NCBI GenBank assembly: GCA_020634815.1 | Contig: JACKBA010000018.1 | Span: 62,001 to 126,000 of the forward strand | DNA: 64,000 bases | Source of the DNA: Caldilineaceae bacterium | GTDB taxonomy: Bacteria > Chloroflexota > Anaerolineae > Caldilineales > Caldilineaceae | Reading direction: 5' to 3' | Program-made: the position numbers and the translations under genes | Notes under the pieces: generated by a model | What the model was told of the DNA's origin: nothing | Databases searched by the model: none | Seen by the model: the letters and a program-made list of their open reading frames with translations, nothing else | Part shown: positions 29,596 to 39,842 of the stretch, piece after piece | Numbering within the stretch: position 1 is the stretch's first letter | Layout of the letters: every line of letters starts with the position of its first letter

Positions 29596-30642
29596 ATGCG
29601 CATTCGACCATTTCTGCTTGCTTTGGCCGCTGCAGCGCTCTTCGGGGCGGCGACGCCCTTCAGCAAGTCTCTGCTCGCCGATCTCAGCCCGTTCCAGCTT
29701 TCCGGCCTGCTCTACCTGGGCGCCGCGGCCGGCGTCCTGCCAATTGCACTGCGCGGGCGTGGGCTGCTGCGCCCCTGGGCAATGGACACACGCACGCGGC
29801 GCCTGTTGCTCGGCGCCGTTATCTTCGGCGGCATCGTCGGCCCCGTGCTCATGCTCTTCGGGCTGCGCATGGCCGCGGCGGCATCGGTCGCACTCTGGCT
29901 GAACCTGGAGGCGGTCGCGACGGCGCTACTCGGCGTGTGGGTCTTCCGCGATCACCTGGGGCGCAATGGCTGGATCGGCGCGGCCGGCATCCTGCTGGCG
30001 TCCGTGCTATTGAGCTGGGGACAGGGCGCGGCCGGCTGGCAGGCCGGGCTGCTCGTTGCCGGCGCGTGCGTCTGCTGGGGGCTCGACAATCACATGACGG
30101 CGCTGATCGACGGCATCACGCCGGCACAGAGCACATTCTGGAAAGGGTTGGTGGCCGGTTTGGTCAATTTGACGGTGGGGTTGCTGGTCGAACCGTTTGG
30201 CGCCGGCATCGCGCAGATCGGCGGCGCGTTATTGGTGGGTCTCTTTTCCTACGGCTTCAGCATCGTCTTTTACATCACGGCCGCGCAACAACTGGGCGCC
30301 ACGCGCAGCCAGTTGATCTTCAGCAGCGCGCCCTACTTTGCCATCGCGCTGTCGGTGCTCTGGCTGGGCGAGACGATCAGCGCGGTGCAGATCGTGGCGG
30401 CGCTGATCGTCGGCGTCTCCATTGTGCTGCTGACCATCGAGTGGCACAGCCACGATCACGATCATGTCGCGCTGGAGCACGAGCACTGGCATGCGCATGG
30501 CGACGGCCATCACAACCACGCGCACGATGGTGCTGCGGGCCAGGCGGCGGCCGGTTCACACAGCCATCGCCACCGCCACCGCCCGCTCCATCACGCCCAC
30601 CACCACTGGCCGGATCTCCATCACCGGCACGAGCACGGGTAA
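29596..30642 (+). CDS. EamA/DMT family transporter with histidine-rich C-terminal tail
   Basis: This protein of about 348 residues has ten hydrophobic helices in two EamA repeats, typical of drug/metabolite transporters (FGAATPFSKSLLADLSPFQL, then a second half with the ITPAQSTFWKGLVAG region). After the last helix, near residue 282, a 66-residue tail holds about 25 histidines in HxH and HHxH patterns. Such tails often bind Ni, Co or Zn, which suggests metal efflux or metal-regulated transport. ATGs at 29593 and 29596 both exist; GAGG upstream fits 29596 better. Confidence 0.87.
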   Translation: MRIRPFLLALAAAALFGAATPFSKSLLADLSPFQLSGLLYLGAAAGVLPIALRGRGLLRPWAMDTRTRRLLLGAVIFGGIVGPVLMLFGLRMAAAASVALWLNLEAVATALLGVWVFRDHLGRNGWIGAAGILLASVLLSWGQGAAGWQAGLLVAGACVCWGLDNHMTALIDGITPAQSTFWKGLVAGLVNLTVGLLVEPFGAGIAQIGGALLVGLFSYGFSIVFYITAAQQLGATRSQLIFSSAPYFAIALSVLWLGETISAVQIVAALIVGVSIVLLTIEWHSHDHDHVALEHEHWHAHGDGHHNHAHDGAAGQAAAGSHSHRHRHRPLHHAHHHWPDLHHRHEHG

Positions 30643-30644
30643 TC

Positions 30645-31673
<1,029 letters not shown>

Positions 31674-31731
31674 CTTGTACTCCAAGTCATTACAAGGTGG
31701 CGCCCAACTGCGCTCACGTCTGTTCGGTACT

Positions 31732-32457
31732 CTACCGCCTGCCGCTGTGCGCAGAGAGTGCGCGGCGGCGTTGGTGGCTGCGGCGCAGGCGTCGAACGCG
31801 GCCCGGCTGGCGAAAGGCTGGCAGCGGGAAATCGACCGCCAGCGTCAGCGTCGGCAACGCCAGGCGGCCTGTGGCATGCCATGGCAGCGCTCGTTCCGGG
31901 ATGCTCGGCACGGCAACGGCCCAGCGCTCCTGTTCCTCGATCCCGGCGTTGAGCGACAGGAACGCGACATCCTCGCTCAAGTGGCGGCGGGCAAGATCGA
32001 CGACGGAGATCATCCGCCGCCACTGTTCCGCCATCTCGTCGAGCCCGCTTGCATCGAATCCGGCGGCGGCCCGCTGAAACGTGGCGGTGGCACAGGCGTG
32101 CGCGGCCTGAAAAGCCGGCAGCAGCGGGTCGACAAAGAAGACGGCATGCACGGTGCTGACACGCTCGCTGAGATGAATCAGCAGGGCCACCTGCGCGGGC
32201 GACAGGTCGAAATAAGGACCCGCTTCGAAGAGGCGCCATTCGCCGTAGGCGCCGGCCAGCCGCCGCATGCGCTCGCCCACCTCGTTGACAAGCTGGGCAG
32301 CGGCGTGCGCCTCGTCCTCCACCGTGCCCGGCGCGAGCCGGTACATGGGCACCAACTGCTGCGCATCGAGCGTTGCGCCGGCGGGTGGAATCGGGTTACC
32401 CTGTTCGCATCTACGCAGCGCCGCCGCCAGTGCCGGCACCGAAACTACAGCGGCCAA
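31732..32457 (-). CDS. unknown protein encoded between rmlA and rmlB
   Basis: I do not recognise this protein. Up to 241 residues are open on the same strand as rmlA and rmlB. The coherent middle part includes EWRLFEAGPYFDLSPAQVALL and FVDPLLPAFQAAHACATATF, which is amphipathic and helical with no export signal. The last 30 residues are Arg-rich and may be out of frame. The only start in frame is a TTG at 32457 (or a GTG shortly after). An ATG 40 bases upstream opens another frame, so a frame break near the 5' end is possible. The competing plus-strand reading is low-complexity and not credible. Confidence 0.45.
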   Translation of the reverse strand: MAAVVSVPALAAALRRCEQGNPIPPAGATLDAQQLVPMYRLAPGTVEDEAHAAAQLVNEVGERMRRLAGAYGEWRLFEAGPYFDLSPAQVALLIHLSERVSTVHAVFFVDPLLPAFQAAHACATATFQRAAAGFDASGLDEMAEQWRRMISVVDLARRHLSEDVAFLSLNAGIEEQERWAVAVPSIPERALPWHATGRLALPTLTLAVDFPLPAFRQPGRVRRLRRSHQRRRALSAHSGRR

Positions 32458-32529
32458 GGGCGTTCCTGCGTCTCCCGGCTTACCCGCTGTCGCATCCGCG
32501 CCGTGCCTGTCCTACTGCTCACGCCGGCC

Positions 32530-33597
<1,068 letters not shown>

Positions 33598-33662
33598 ACC
33601 CTGAACCCTCGTATTACCTCACACGGCGGTCGCAACGCAGCGACATTCCTGGCCGTTTTTTG

Positions 33663-33690
33663 TTGACAATTGACCGTTGACAATTGACCG
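33663..33690. repeat. two direct 14-bp repeats TTGACAATTGACCG
   Basis: Two exact head-to-tail copies of a 14-base unit, itself built around TTGAC, lie in the gap between the BY-kinase-like gene and rmlA. Similar TTGACAATTGAC strings occur between genes in many bacteria. It lacks an obvious inverted arm. Confidence 0.8.
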
Positions 33691-33701
33691 TTACTCTTGC
33701 C

Positions 33702-34316
33702 CTATTCCGCATTCAGCAGCACCGCGCCCAGCAAATTCGCCTGCACGCGCTCCAGAATCCCCTTTGCCCGCTGCGCCTGTTCCTTCTTCGTGCTGCCGCC
33801 GTTGACCAGCAGCACCACGCCGTCGACCTGGCTCGCCCACAGCGCGGCGTCGGTGACGTCGAGCAGCGCCGGCGCGTCGACCAGCACGTAGTCGGCCAGT
33901 GCCGCCAGTTCTGCCAGCCGTTCGCCCAGCCGCTTTGCACTGAGCAACGCCACCGGATTCCCGGAGATCGGGCCGGCCGTCAGCAGGTGCAGCCCGTCGA
34001 TGGCCGTCTTCTGCAAGGGCGGTGTGCCGCCGTCTTCCAGCCACTGCGACAGCCCAGTCGCGTTGCCCAGCCCGAACATCTCGTGCTGGCTCGGCCGGCG
34101 CAGATCGCCGTCGACGAGAATCACGCGGTCGCCGGCCTGCGCCATGACCACGGCCAGGTTGGCGATGGCCGCGTCCTTGTCGGTGCCATCGTCGACGGCC
34201 GCCAGCAGCACGGTGCGCACTGGCTTCTCCAGGCTGGAGAATTCCAGGCTCGTGCGCAGGCTCTGGTAGGCTTCGGCCACCTTGCTCTGCGGGTCGGCCA
34301 GCGTAATCAGGCTCAT
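33702..34316 (-). CDS. BY-kinase (CpsD/CapB) family protein with degenerate P-loop
   Basis: This 204-residue protein aligns with the cytoplasmic tyrosine autokinases that regulate capsule and exopolysaccharide polymerisation. SKVAEAYQSLRTSLEFS opens the domain. Walker A' (RVILVDGDLRRPSQHEMFG near 68) and a Walker B-like YVLVDAPALLDVTDA (near 143) are kept. Where Walker A GxxGxGKST should be (near 43-50), the sequence reads VDDGTDKDAAIANLA, so the phosphate-binding loop is missing its glycines and serine. No tyrosine cluster is present at the C terminus. Kinase activity is doubtful. AGGAG fixes the ATG at 34316. The two Wzz-like genes upstream are its expected partners. Confidence 0.75.
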   Translation of the reverse strand: MSLITLADPQSKVAEAYQSLRTSLEFSSLEKPVRTVLLAAVDDGTDKDAAIANLAVVMAQAGDRVILVDGDLRRPSQHEMFGLGNATGLSQWLEDGGTPPLQKTAIDGLHLLTAGPISGNPVALLSAKRLGERLAELAALADYVLVDAPALLDVTDAALWASQVDGVVLLVNGGSTKKEQAQRAKGILERVQANLLGAVLLNAE

Positions 34317-34331
34317 GGTCAACTCCTATTT

Positions 34332-34456
34332 GAGAGGTTGAGAGGTTGAGAGATTAGGAGATTAAGAGATTGGAGATTGCAGACGTCTGCCCGGCAATCT
34401 CGTAATCCCTTAATCCTTCAATCGCCTAATCTCCAATCTCCACTCTTCCAATCTCC
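34332..34456. repeat. oligomer-built hairpin (GAGATTAG type) overlapping the DUF2079 gene end
   Basis: The left arm is a chain of GAGAGGTTGA, GAGATTAG and GAGATTGG units. The right arm is a chain of their complements, AATCTCG, TAATCCCTTAATCC and CTAATCTCC, around a short spacer. The last ten codons and the stop of the DUF2079 gene (34426) lie in the right arm. Confidence 0.75.
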
Positions 34457-36921
34457 ACACTGTCGCCGTCGTCTACGGGCAGCCGCGCGCCGGTCTGCCA
34501 GTCGTACATGCCGGCGATGACGCGGTAGTCGCCCGCCGGCACTTCTGCCGGAACCGGCAGCGCCACGGCATGCTCGCCGCGCCAGCCAGCCGGCCAGTTC
34601 GACGCGGGCAGCTTGCTCACCGCGTCGTAGGGCGACCCGTCCCACTGCGCCACGTTCGTGCCGGCGGCGTCGAGCAGTTGAACGAAGACCGAACTATCAA
34701 GCCCCGGAACGGCATCGGCGCGCCAGAAAAGCGCGAGATCGAGTGTTTCGCCCGGCTTGACCGTTGCCGGCAGCGTGACGCCTTCCAACCGCAAGCCATC
34801 GGCAAACGCAGCATCCAGCGGTTGGGCCGGAACCGTCCCAGCCGGCGGAAGTGACTCCCATCTCCCCGCTGCCGTGCGAAAAGCACCCAGCCGCGCCACC
34901 GTCTGCCCGTCGAGTAGTGGCAGCGCCGGTTCGGTCGATGTGACGGGGAGACGGTCGCCCGTGTCCCAGCCATCCTCGCCGGCATAGACGCCCACCGCCA
35001 GCACAAACTCGTCGCTTGCCAATGTCCAGGGCAGCGTCTGCACCAGCACTTTCTGCCCCGGCTGCCACGTCGAGGTAGGATACCACAGGACGGCAGTCGG
35101 CGGATAAAAGCGGGTGTCATGCAGCGTCTGCAATTCTCGATCCAGGTAGCCGACGTAGAAACGCAGGTCGCGCTCGATCGGTTTCAGCGCCTCCCACACC
35201 AGGCTCACCACCACCTCGCCGTAGCGATCCGTGCCCACGGCGTAGCCGCGCAGCGCAAGTTCGTCGCCAAAGCGGATATCCGTGCTCAACCCTCCGGGCA
35301 GCGGCTCAGCGGGCGCTTGCCAGGCCGTGAAAAAGCCCGGCGGCAGCGTCTTCTGTGCGGCGCCGCGCTGCAAGAGCAGGTAGCCGTCGTCGGCCGCGGC
35401 GATGCCGAAATCGCCTGCCAGCAACTCTTCGACGCTCTGCCGCAGGTCGCTGGGATGCTGCGGCCAGGCCGGGCCGGTCACATCGAGAAAGACCATGTCG
35501 GCATCGTCGACGCGCGGGTAAATATACACCGTCTCACGCCCGCTCACATGCGGGTTGAGCCGATCCTGCGCCGAGACGGCCGCGTCGGGCGGGATCCGGT
35601 CGATGATCGCCTGCGCCCGGCGGTGGTGATCGGTTTCCGTCAGCGCCAGAAAATTGCCGCCCCCCGGCAGATAGCCCCACAGGACCTGGCTCACCAGCGC
35701 GCCGCCGAGGACAACTGCCGCAATTGACCAATAGAACGCGGATGGCGCGGATTTAGCGGATGCACGCGGATCGTCTTTGGACGCGTTACGGTCTTCTTTG
35801 GCAGATTGTGCAGTGTCAGATTCCAAAGCATTCTGATCCGCGCCAATCTGCTCGATCCGCGTTATCCGCGTTCCATTCCCCTCAATCCTCTCCTTGACGC
35901 GTGCCACGCCCATGACCGCCGCCAGCATGACGAAGGGCAGCACCGGCGCGGCGTAGATGAGCGTCGTCACCTGGTGCATGGGCGAGAAGTCCGCCAGCAG
36001 GTTGATGGCCAGCGACGGCAGCGCCAGCAGCAGCACCTCCGGCGCCAGCAGGGCGGTAAAGCCCACCGGCAGCAGCAACTCAAAGAAGTAGCGGAAGACA
36101 TTCGCCTTCTGCAACTGGGCCAGCACCAGGTCCGGACGCGTTACCAGGCTCACCAGCTTGGCGCCGGTCGTCTCGCCCAGATAGGCGTAGCGTCCCCAGT
36201 GAATGTTGCCGCCGGCCACATATGCCTGGATGCCCAGCACGGCCAACAGCGACCAGCCCAGCGCCAGCACCATTGTCGTCAATCCCAGCCGGCGCCGGTG
36301 CAGAGCCAGCCACCCATAGAGTCCCATCATAAAGACAAGCAGGCCGATCTCTTCCTTGCAGCTTGCTGACAGCACGGCGAAGAGCGCGAACCAGCCGGTG
36401 CGGCCGGCCACCAGGAAAAAGAAGGCGGCCATCAGAAAGGTCGGCGCCAGGGTGACCGGATGAAATTCGAGCCAGTTGGCGGCCTGGATGGTCGGGTTGA
36501 GCAGATAGGCCACGGCGAAGACGAGCGCCAGCCAATCGCCGAGGTCGCGTCGTCGCGCCAGGGCGAAGAGCGGCACCGCACCCAGCGCGACGACCGTTGC
36601 CTGGAGCACGAGCAAGAATTCCGGCGCCGGAAAGAGGCGATAGAGCAGCGCGATCGGCAGCAGGATGGGCTCGACGTGGTAGCCCAGTCGGTTGGTCAGG
36701 TTCGCTTCCTGGTTGGTGAGGCGGAACCAGTTGCCGTGCGCCGTGTTCCAGATCGCCTGGTTGAGGTTGCCCATGTCGAGGGCGCGCGCCTCAAAGGCGT
36801 GGTAGCGCAGCAGCGTGAGATAACTGAAGTAGCCGGCGTACAACAAAACCGCCAGCACGAGGAGCGCCAGCGGCAGGGTGACACGGTTTGATTGATGGTG
36901 ACTCGGTGCAGGTGACTTCAC
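34426..36921 (-). CDS. DUF2079 membrane protein containing an in-frame repeat insertion
   Basis: This 831-residue protein has about ten N-terminal transmembrane helices (residues 16 to about 420) of the DUF2079 family, glycosyltransferase-C-like membrane proteins. Features include YHAFEARALDMGNLNQAIWNT and HWGRYAYLGET. A soluble beta-rich C-terminal part follows. Residues near 347-395, between two helices, are encoded by an intergenic-type palindromic element (35731-35877) and read as polar filler. The C-terminal residues VEIGRVEIGD come from a second repeat. The start is GTG. Its place among Wzz and Rml genes points to a role in polysaccharide or lipid-linked sugar assembly. Confidence 0.85.
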   Translation of the reverse strand: MKSPAPSHHQSNRVTLPLALLVLAVLLYAGYFSYLTLLRYHAFEARALDMGNLNQAIWNTAHGNWFRLTNQEANLTNRLGYHVEPILLPIALLYRLFPAPEFLLVLQATVVALGAVPLFALARRRDLGDWLALVFAVAYLLNPTIQAANWLEFHPVTLAPTFLMAAFFFLVAGRTGWFALFAVLSASCKEEIGLLVFMMGLYGWLALHRRRLGLTTMVLALGWSLLAVLGIQAYVAGGNIHWGRYAYLGETTGAKLVSLVTRPDLVLAQLQKANVFRYFFELLLPVGFTALLAPEVLLLALPSLAINLLADFSPMHQVTTLIYAAPVLPFVMLAAVMGVARVKERIEGNGTRITRIEQIGADQNALESDTAQSAKEDRNASKDDPRASAKSAPSAFYWSIAAVVLGGALVSQVLWGYLPGGGNFLALTETDHHRRAQAIIDRIPPDAAVSAQDRLNPHVSGRETVYIYPRVDDADMVFLDVTGPAWPQHPSDLRQSVEELLAGDFGIAAADDGYLLLQRGAAQKTLPPGFFTAWQAPAEPLPGGLSTDIRFGDELALRGYAVGTDRYGEVVVSLVWEALKPIERDLRFYVGYLDRELQTLHDTRFYPPTAVLWYPTSTWQPGQKVLVQTLPWTLASDEFVLAVGVYAGEDGWDTGDRLPVTSTEPALPLLDGQTVARLGAFRTAAGRWESLPPAGTVPAQPLDAAFADGLRLEGVTLPATVKPGETLDLALFWRADAVPGLDSSVFVQLLDAAGTNVAQWDGSPYDAVSKLPASNWPAGWRGEHAVALPVPAEVPAGDYRVIAGMYDWQTGARLPVDDGDSVEIGRVEIGD
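35731..35877. repeat. CGCGGAT-type palindromic element inside a coding sequence
   Basis: The 42-bp left arm ATAGAACGCGGATGGCGCGG... and a 42-bp right arm ending ATCCGCGTTCCAT are near-complementary. They are separated by about 63 bases. The same arms occur in an intergenic position at 54081-54187. The length is 147 bp by my boundaries, a multiple of three, and the frame of the DUF2079 gene stays open through it. Confidence 0.85.
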
Positions 36922-36948
36922 GCGGCAGGCATCGCTCGCAATGTTCGT

Positions 36949-37668
36949 TCAGGCCGTCTTGGGGGCGCCGACACGGCCGGGTTGTGTGCTCGTCTGCGCG
37001 GTTTCGCGACCGCCGCCGCTCTTGGGAATCGCGCCCAGCACCGGCATTGCCAGCGCGCGCTCGATGGCGGCCGGCGTGCGCAGGCGATCCGCCTCCATCC
37101 ACGTCAGCAGCAGCACCAGCCCGATGCCGAAGAGCAGGCCGAGCACGGCGCCGGCCACGGCGTTGAGCGTGGGCTTGGGCTGGATCTGGCTGTAGCCGAT
37201 GTCGCGGCTGCGAATCTTGACCTCGATGCGGTCGCTCTTGTCGAGCTGGGCGTAGTAAGCCGTGCGCTCCTCGAAGAACTCGTCGGCAAAGCCCAGCGCG
37301 GCCAGCTTGGCCACCTCGCCGTCGGGGTCGCGCACCTGCACCTTGATCGTAAAGGTGCTGGAATCGGGCTCGACCTGCGTGTTGGCCAGCAGGTCATACG
37401 GGTTCTTGTCCAGTTGCTGGCGGGCGATGACGCGGGCCGCAACCTCCGGCGTCTTGAGATTGGCCGTGAAGTTGCGCATGAGATCCTTGGCCGTGTTGCC
37501 CAGTCCCCAGTCCGGCCGCGCCGGCACGGTGCTCACCTCGACCGTCGCCTGGTAGAGTTCTTTCTGCACGTAGCTGATGCCAAAGGCCGCCACCGCGCCC
37601 AGCACGACGGCCAGCACGATGATCCAGCCACGCTTGCGGATGATTCGCCAGTATTCTTGAAGGGTCAT
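36949..37668 (-). CDS. Wzz/chain-length determinant-like polysaccharide co-polymerase (second)
   Basis: This 239-residue protein has the Wzz layout. A cytoplasmic start MTLQEYWRIIRKR and transmembrane helix 1 (about 14-34) lead into a mostly helical periplasmic region (about 35-160). Transmembrane helix 2 (about 170-190) is followed by a short cytoplasmic tail with PVLGAIP. It lacks a fused kinase domain, so it should partner a separate BY-kinase, and a kinase-like gene lies two genes downstream. It resembles the upstream Wzz-like protein and probably arose by duplication. Confidence 0.85.
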   Translation of the reverse strand: MTLQEYWRIIRKRGWIIVLAVVLGAVAAFGISYVQKELYQATVEVSTVPARPDWGLGNTAKDLMRNFTANLKTPEVAARVIARQQLDKNPYDLLANTQVEPDSSTFTIKVQVRDPDGEVAKLAALGFADEFFEERTAYYAQLDKSDRIEVKIRSRDIGYSQIQPKPTLNAVAGAVLGLLFGIGLVLLLTWMEADRLRTPAAIERALAMPVLGAIPKSGGGRETAQTSTQPGRVGAPKTA

Positions 37669-37732
37669 GATGATTCTTGCTTTCCCACAATCAACGCACC
37701 CAAGCGTGCATCTACCGCTCTAGCCGCCGGGC

Positions 37733-38428
37733 TCACTTGCGGGCACGCGGGATTTCGCCGATCACCCGCATCCCCAACGCTTCCACATCCGCACGGTTGC
37801 GCACGGAGTCGTCCAAGTAATGTAACAAAAATACGATCCCGACGCCAACCAGGAAGGCGAGCAGGATGCGCAGCGGCAGTTCGACCTGGTCGCGCACACC
37901 GCCGCCTACCGGCCCGATCAACGGCCCATCGATGAGCGTCACGCCGGCCTCGTCGGTGCCCAGTTGTTGAAAGTAGAAGCTCGTATTCTCGATCAACTCG
38001 TCGGCCGCGGCGCGGGCGATCTGCTCCAGTTGTGCGGCATCGCCCCACGTGAAGTTGAGCGTGATGATGCGGTGCAACTTGCCGGTGGCCGCACTGCCCT
38101 GAATCACGCCGGCCGGCACCTCGATGGCCTGGTCCGCCAGCCGCACACTGACGTTTTCGGCAAAAAGCTGGCTGCGTACGACCTCGGTGAAATCGTCGAC
38201 AAGATACTCACTGGTCAGCCAGGCGTAGTAGCGCGGATCGTAGGCCGTCGAATCCTGCTCGGCGACGGGCAGCACACCCACCAGCATGCGCATGGACGCG
38301 CTGTAACTCGGCGGCCTGCTCTCCCACGGGCGCAGTTGCAGCAGGCTCAACAGGCCGACGGCCACGGCCAGCCCCACCGGGATCCACCAGCGACGGCGCA
38401 GAATTGCCCAGTACTCGCGCAGTTCCAT
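37733..38428 (-). CDS. Wzz/chain-length determinant-like polysaccharide co-polymerase (first)
   Basis: This 231-residue protein starts MELREYWAILRRRWW from the ATG at 38428, 5 bases after the glycosyltransferase stop; the longer reading to 38578 overlaps that gene. It has transmembrane helices at about 15-32 and 185-202, a periplasmic helical domain, and the C-terminal phrase MRVIGEIPRARK typical of the family. It should set chain length or assist export together with the paralogue that follows 64 bp later. Confidence 0.85.
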   Translation of the reverse strand: MELREYWAILRRRWWIPVGLAVAVGLLSLLQLRPWESRPPSYSASMRMLVGVLPVAEQDSTAYDPRYYAWLTSEYLVDDFTEVVRSQLFAENVSVRLADQAIEVPAGVIQGSAATGKLHRIITLNFTWGDAAQLEQIARAAADELIENTSFYFQQLGTDEAGVTLIDGPLIGPVGGGVRDQVELPLRILLAFLVGVGIVFLLHYLDDSVRNRADVEALGMRVIGEIPRARK

Positions 38429-38433
38429 ACCCG

Positions 38434-39663
38434 TTATCCTGCCGCCTCGGCAATTTCGATTGTTCGCTGCATGGTTGCCGTCTCCACGGGCTGTGACGCC
38501 GCCAGCACGGTGTCGATGTAGGTCGTCAGCCGGGTGCGGAATTGCGCCGTGCTGAAGCGCTCCGCCTGGCGCCGGCATGCTGCGGGATCATAAGCGACGG
38601 CGTCGAAGCGGTCGACCACGGCACGCAAGCTCTCGGCGCTCTGGTCGGTGAAGAACTCACCGGTTTCGCCGGGGGCCACCGTGTCCAGTGCGCCGCCGCC
38701 GGCAAAGGCAATCACCGGCCGGCCGGCGCTCAACGCTTCCACGGGCGCGATGCCGAAATCCTCCAGCCCTGGGAAGAGGAACGCCCGGCACCCTTGCAGC
38801 AGTTCCCGCACGCGCTCGCGCGGCTGCCGTCCCAGGAAGGTGATGTTGGGTGTGGCCCGCGCCGCCAGCGCCGCACGGTCGCGACCGTCGCCCACAATGA
38901 CCAGCTTCTTGTCAGGCATAGCCCGGAATGCTTCCACGGCCAGATCGATACGTTTGTAGGGAATCAGCCGGCTGACGATGAGAAAGTAGTCGCCGGGCGG
39001 CTGCGCCTGGGCGGGGCGGAAATAGTCGGTGTCCACTGGCGGGTGAATGACCACACTCTCGCGGTGGTAGATGTCGCGGATGCGGCGCTGAATCTCGCTG
39101 CTGATGGCCACGAAGTGATCGACGCGCTGCGCGGCGGCGTAGTCCCAGCGGCGCAGGTGGGACAGCAGGGGCTGTAACGCCGCGCCGGCCAGCCCGCCGA
39201 TATTTTCACGCTCGCGGTAGTGGTCGAAGAGCCACAGAAAGCGCGTCGGCGTCAGGCAGTAGCAGACATGGAGCGCCTTGCCGCGCGCTGACTGGGTCTG
39301 CACGCCGTGACAGAACGCGCTCTTGTTGCTGATGACGAGGTCGTAGTCGCTGACGTCGGTGCGCTGGAAGGCGAGCGGGTAGGCAGCCAGGTACTTCTGG
39401 TGGTGGCGCGTCACGCCCGGCAGCCGCTGCATGAAGGTCGTGCGGATGTCCCATGCCCGGTACGCGTCCGGCATGGCACGGCGGTCGTACATGCTGGTGT
39501 AGACGGGCGCGTCGGGGTAGAGGTGCACCAGTTCCTCGAGCACATTCTCTGCCCCGCCCTGCTGGTTGAGCCAGTCATGCACCAGCGCCACGCGCGCGGC
39601 GCCCTGCGAAGCGGTTCCGTTCTGCGACGGCATGCTCAGTTCTGCGTTCCGTTGGCCGACCAT
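38434..39663 (-). CDS. family 4 (group 1) glycosyltransferase
   Basis: This 409-residue GT-B enzyme starts with RVALVHDWLNQQGGAENVL, a common N-terminal signature of exopolysaccharide glycosyltransferases. The C-terminal half has LIVSRLIPYKRIDLAVEAF near 230 and FPGLEDFGIAPVEALSAGRPVIAF near 298. The latter contains the E-x7-E nucleotide-sugar motif. It opens the exopolysaccharide block and is followed within 5 bases by the first Wzz-like gene. Donor and acceptor sugars are unknown. Confidence 0.9.
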   Translation of the reverse strand: MVGQRNAELSMPSQNGTASQGAARVALVHDWLNQQGGAENVLEELVHLYPDAPVYTSMYDRRAMPDAYRAWDIRTTFMQRLPGVTRHHQKYLAAYPLAFQRTDVSDYDLVISNKSAFCHGVQTQSARGKALHVCYCLTPTRFLWLFDHYRERENIGGLAGAALQPLLSHLRRWDYAAAQRVDHFVAISSEIQRRIRDIYHRESVVIHPPVDTDYFRPAQAQPPGDYFLIVSRLIPYKRIDLAVEAFRAMPDKKLVIVGDGRDRAALAARATPNITFLGRQPRERVRELLQGCRAFLFPGLEDFGIAPVEALSAGRPVIAFAGGGALDTVAPGETGEFFTDQSAESLRAVVDRFDAVAYDPAACRRQAERFSTAQFRTRLTTYIDTVLAASQPVETATMQRTIEIAEAAG

Positions 39664-39842
39664 CGCGACGATTGTACCGCGTAAGAGACGGCCATCAAAT
39701 TCAGGCGCAACGTCTCGTGCACAGTGCTATGCGCTGGTAAGCCGTTCAACGTCGTCACAACTGGCAGGAAACATAGACTTCTTACGCTAAGGGCGCTTTC
39801 CCAAGAGTGCGAATGTGAAGAGTAACGTGAAACGGAGCAGCT

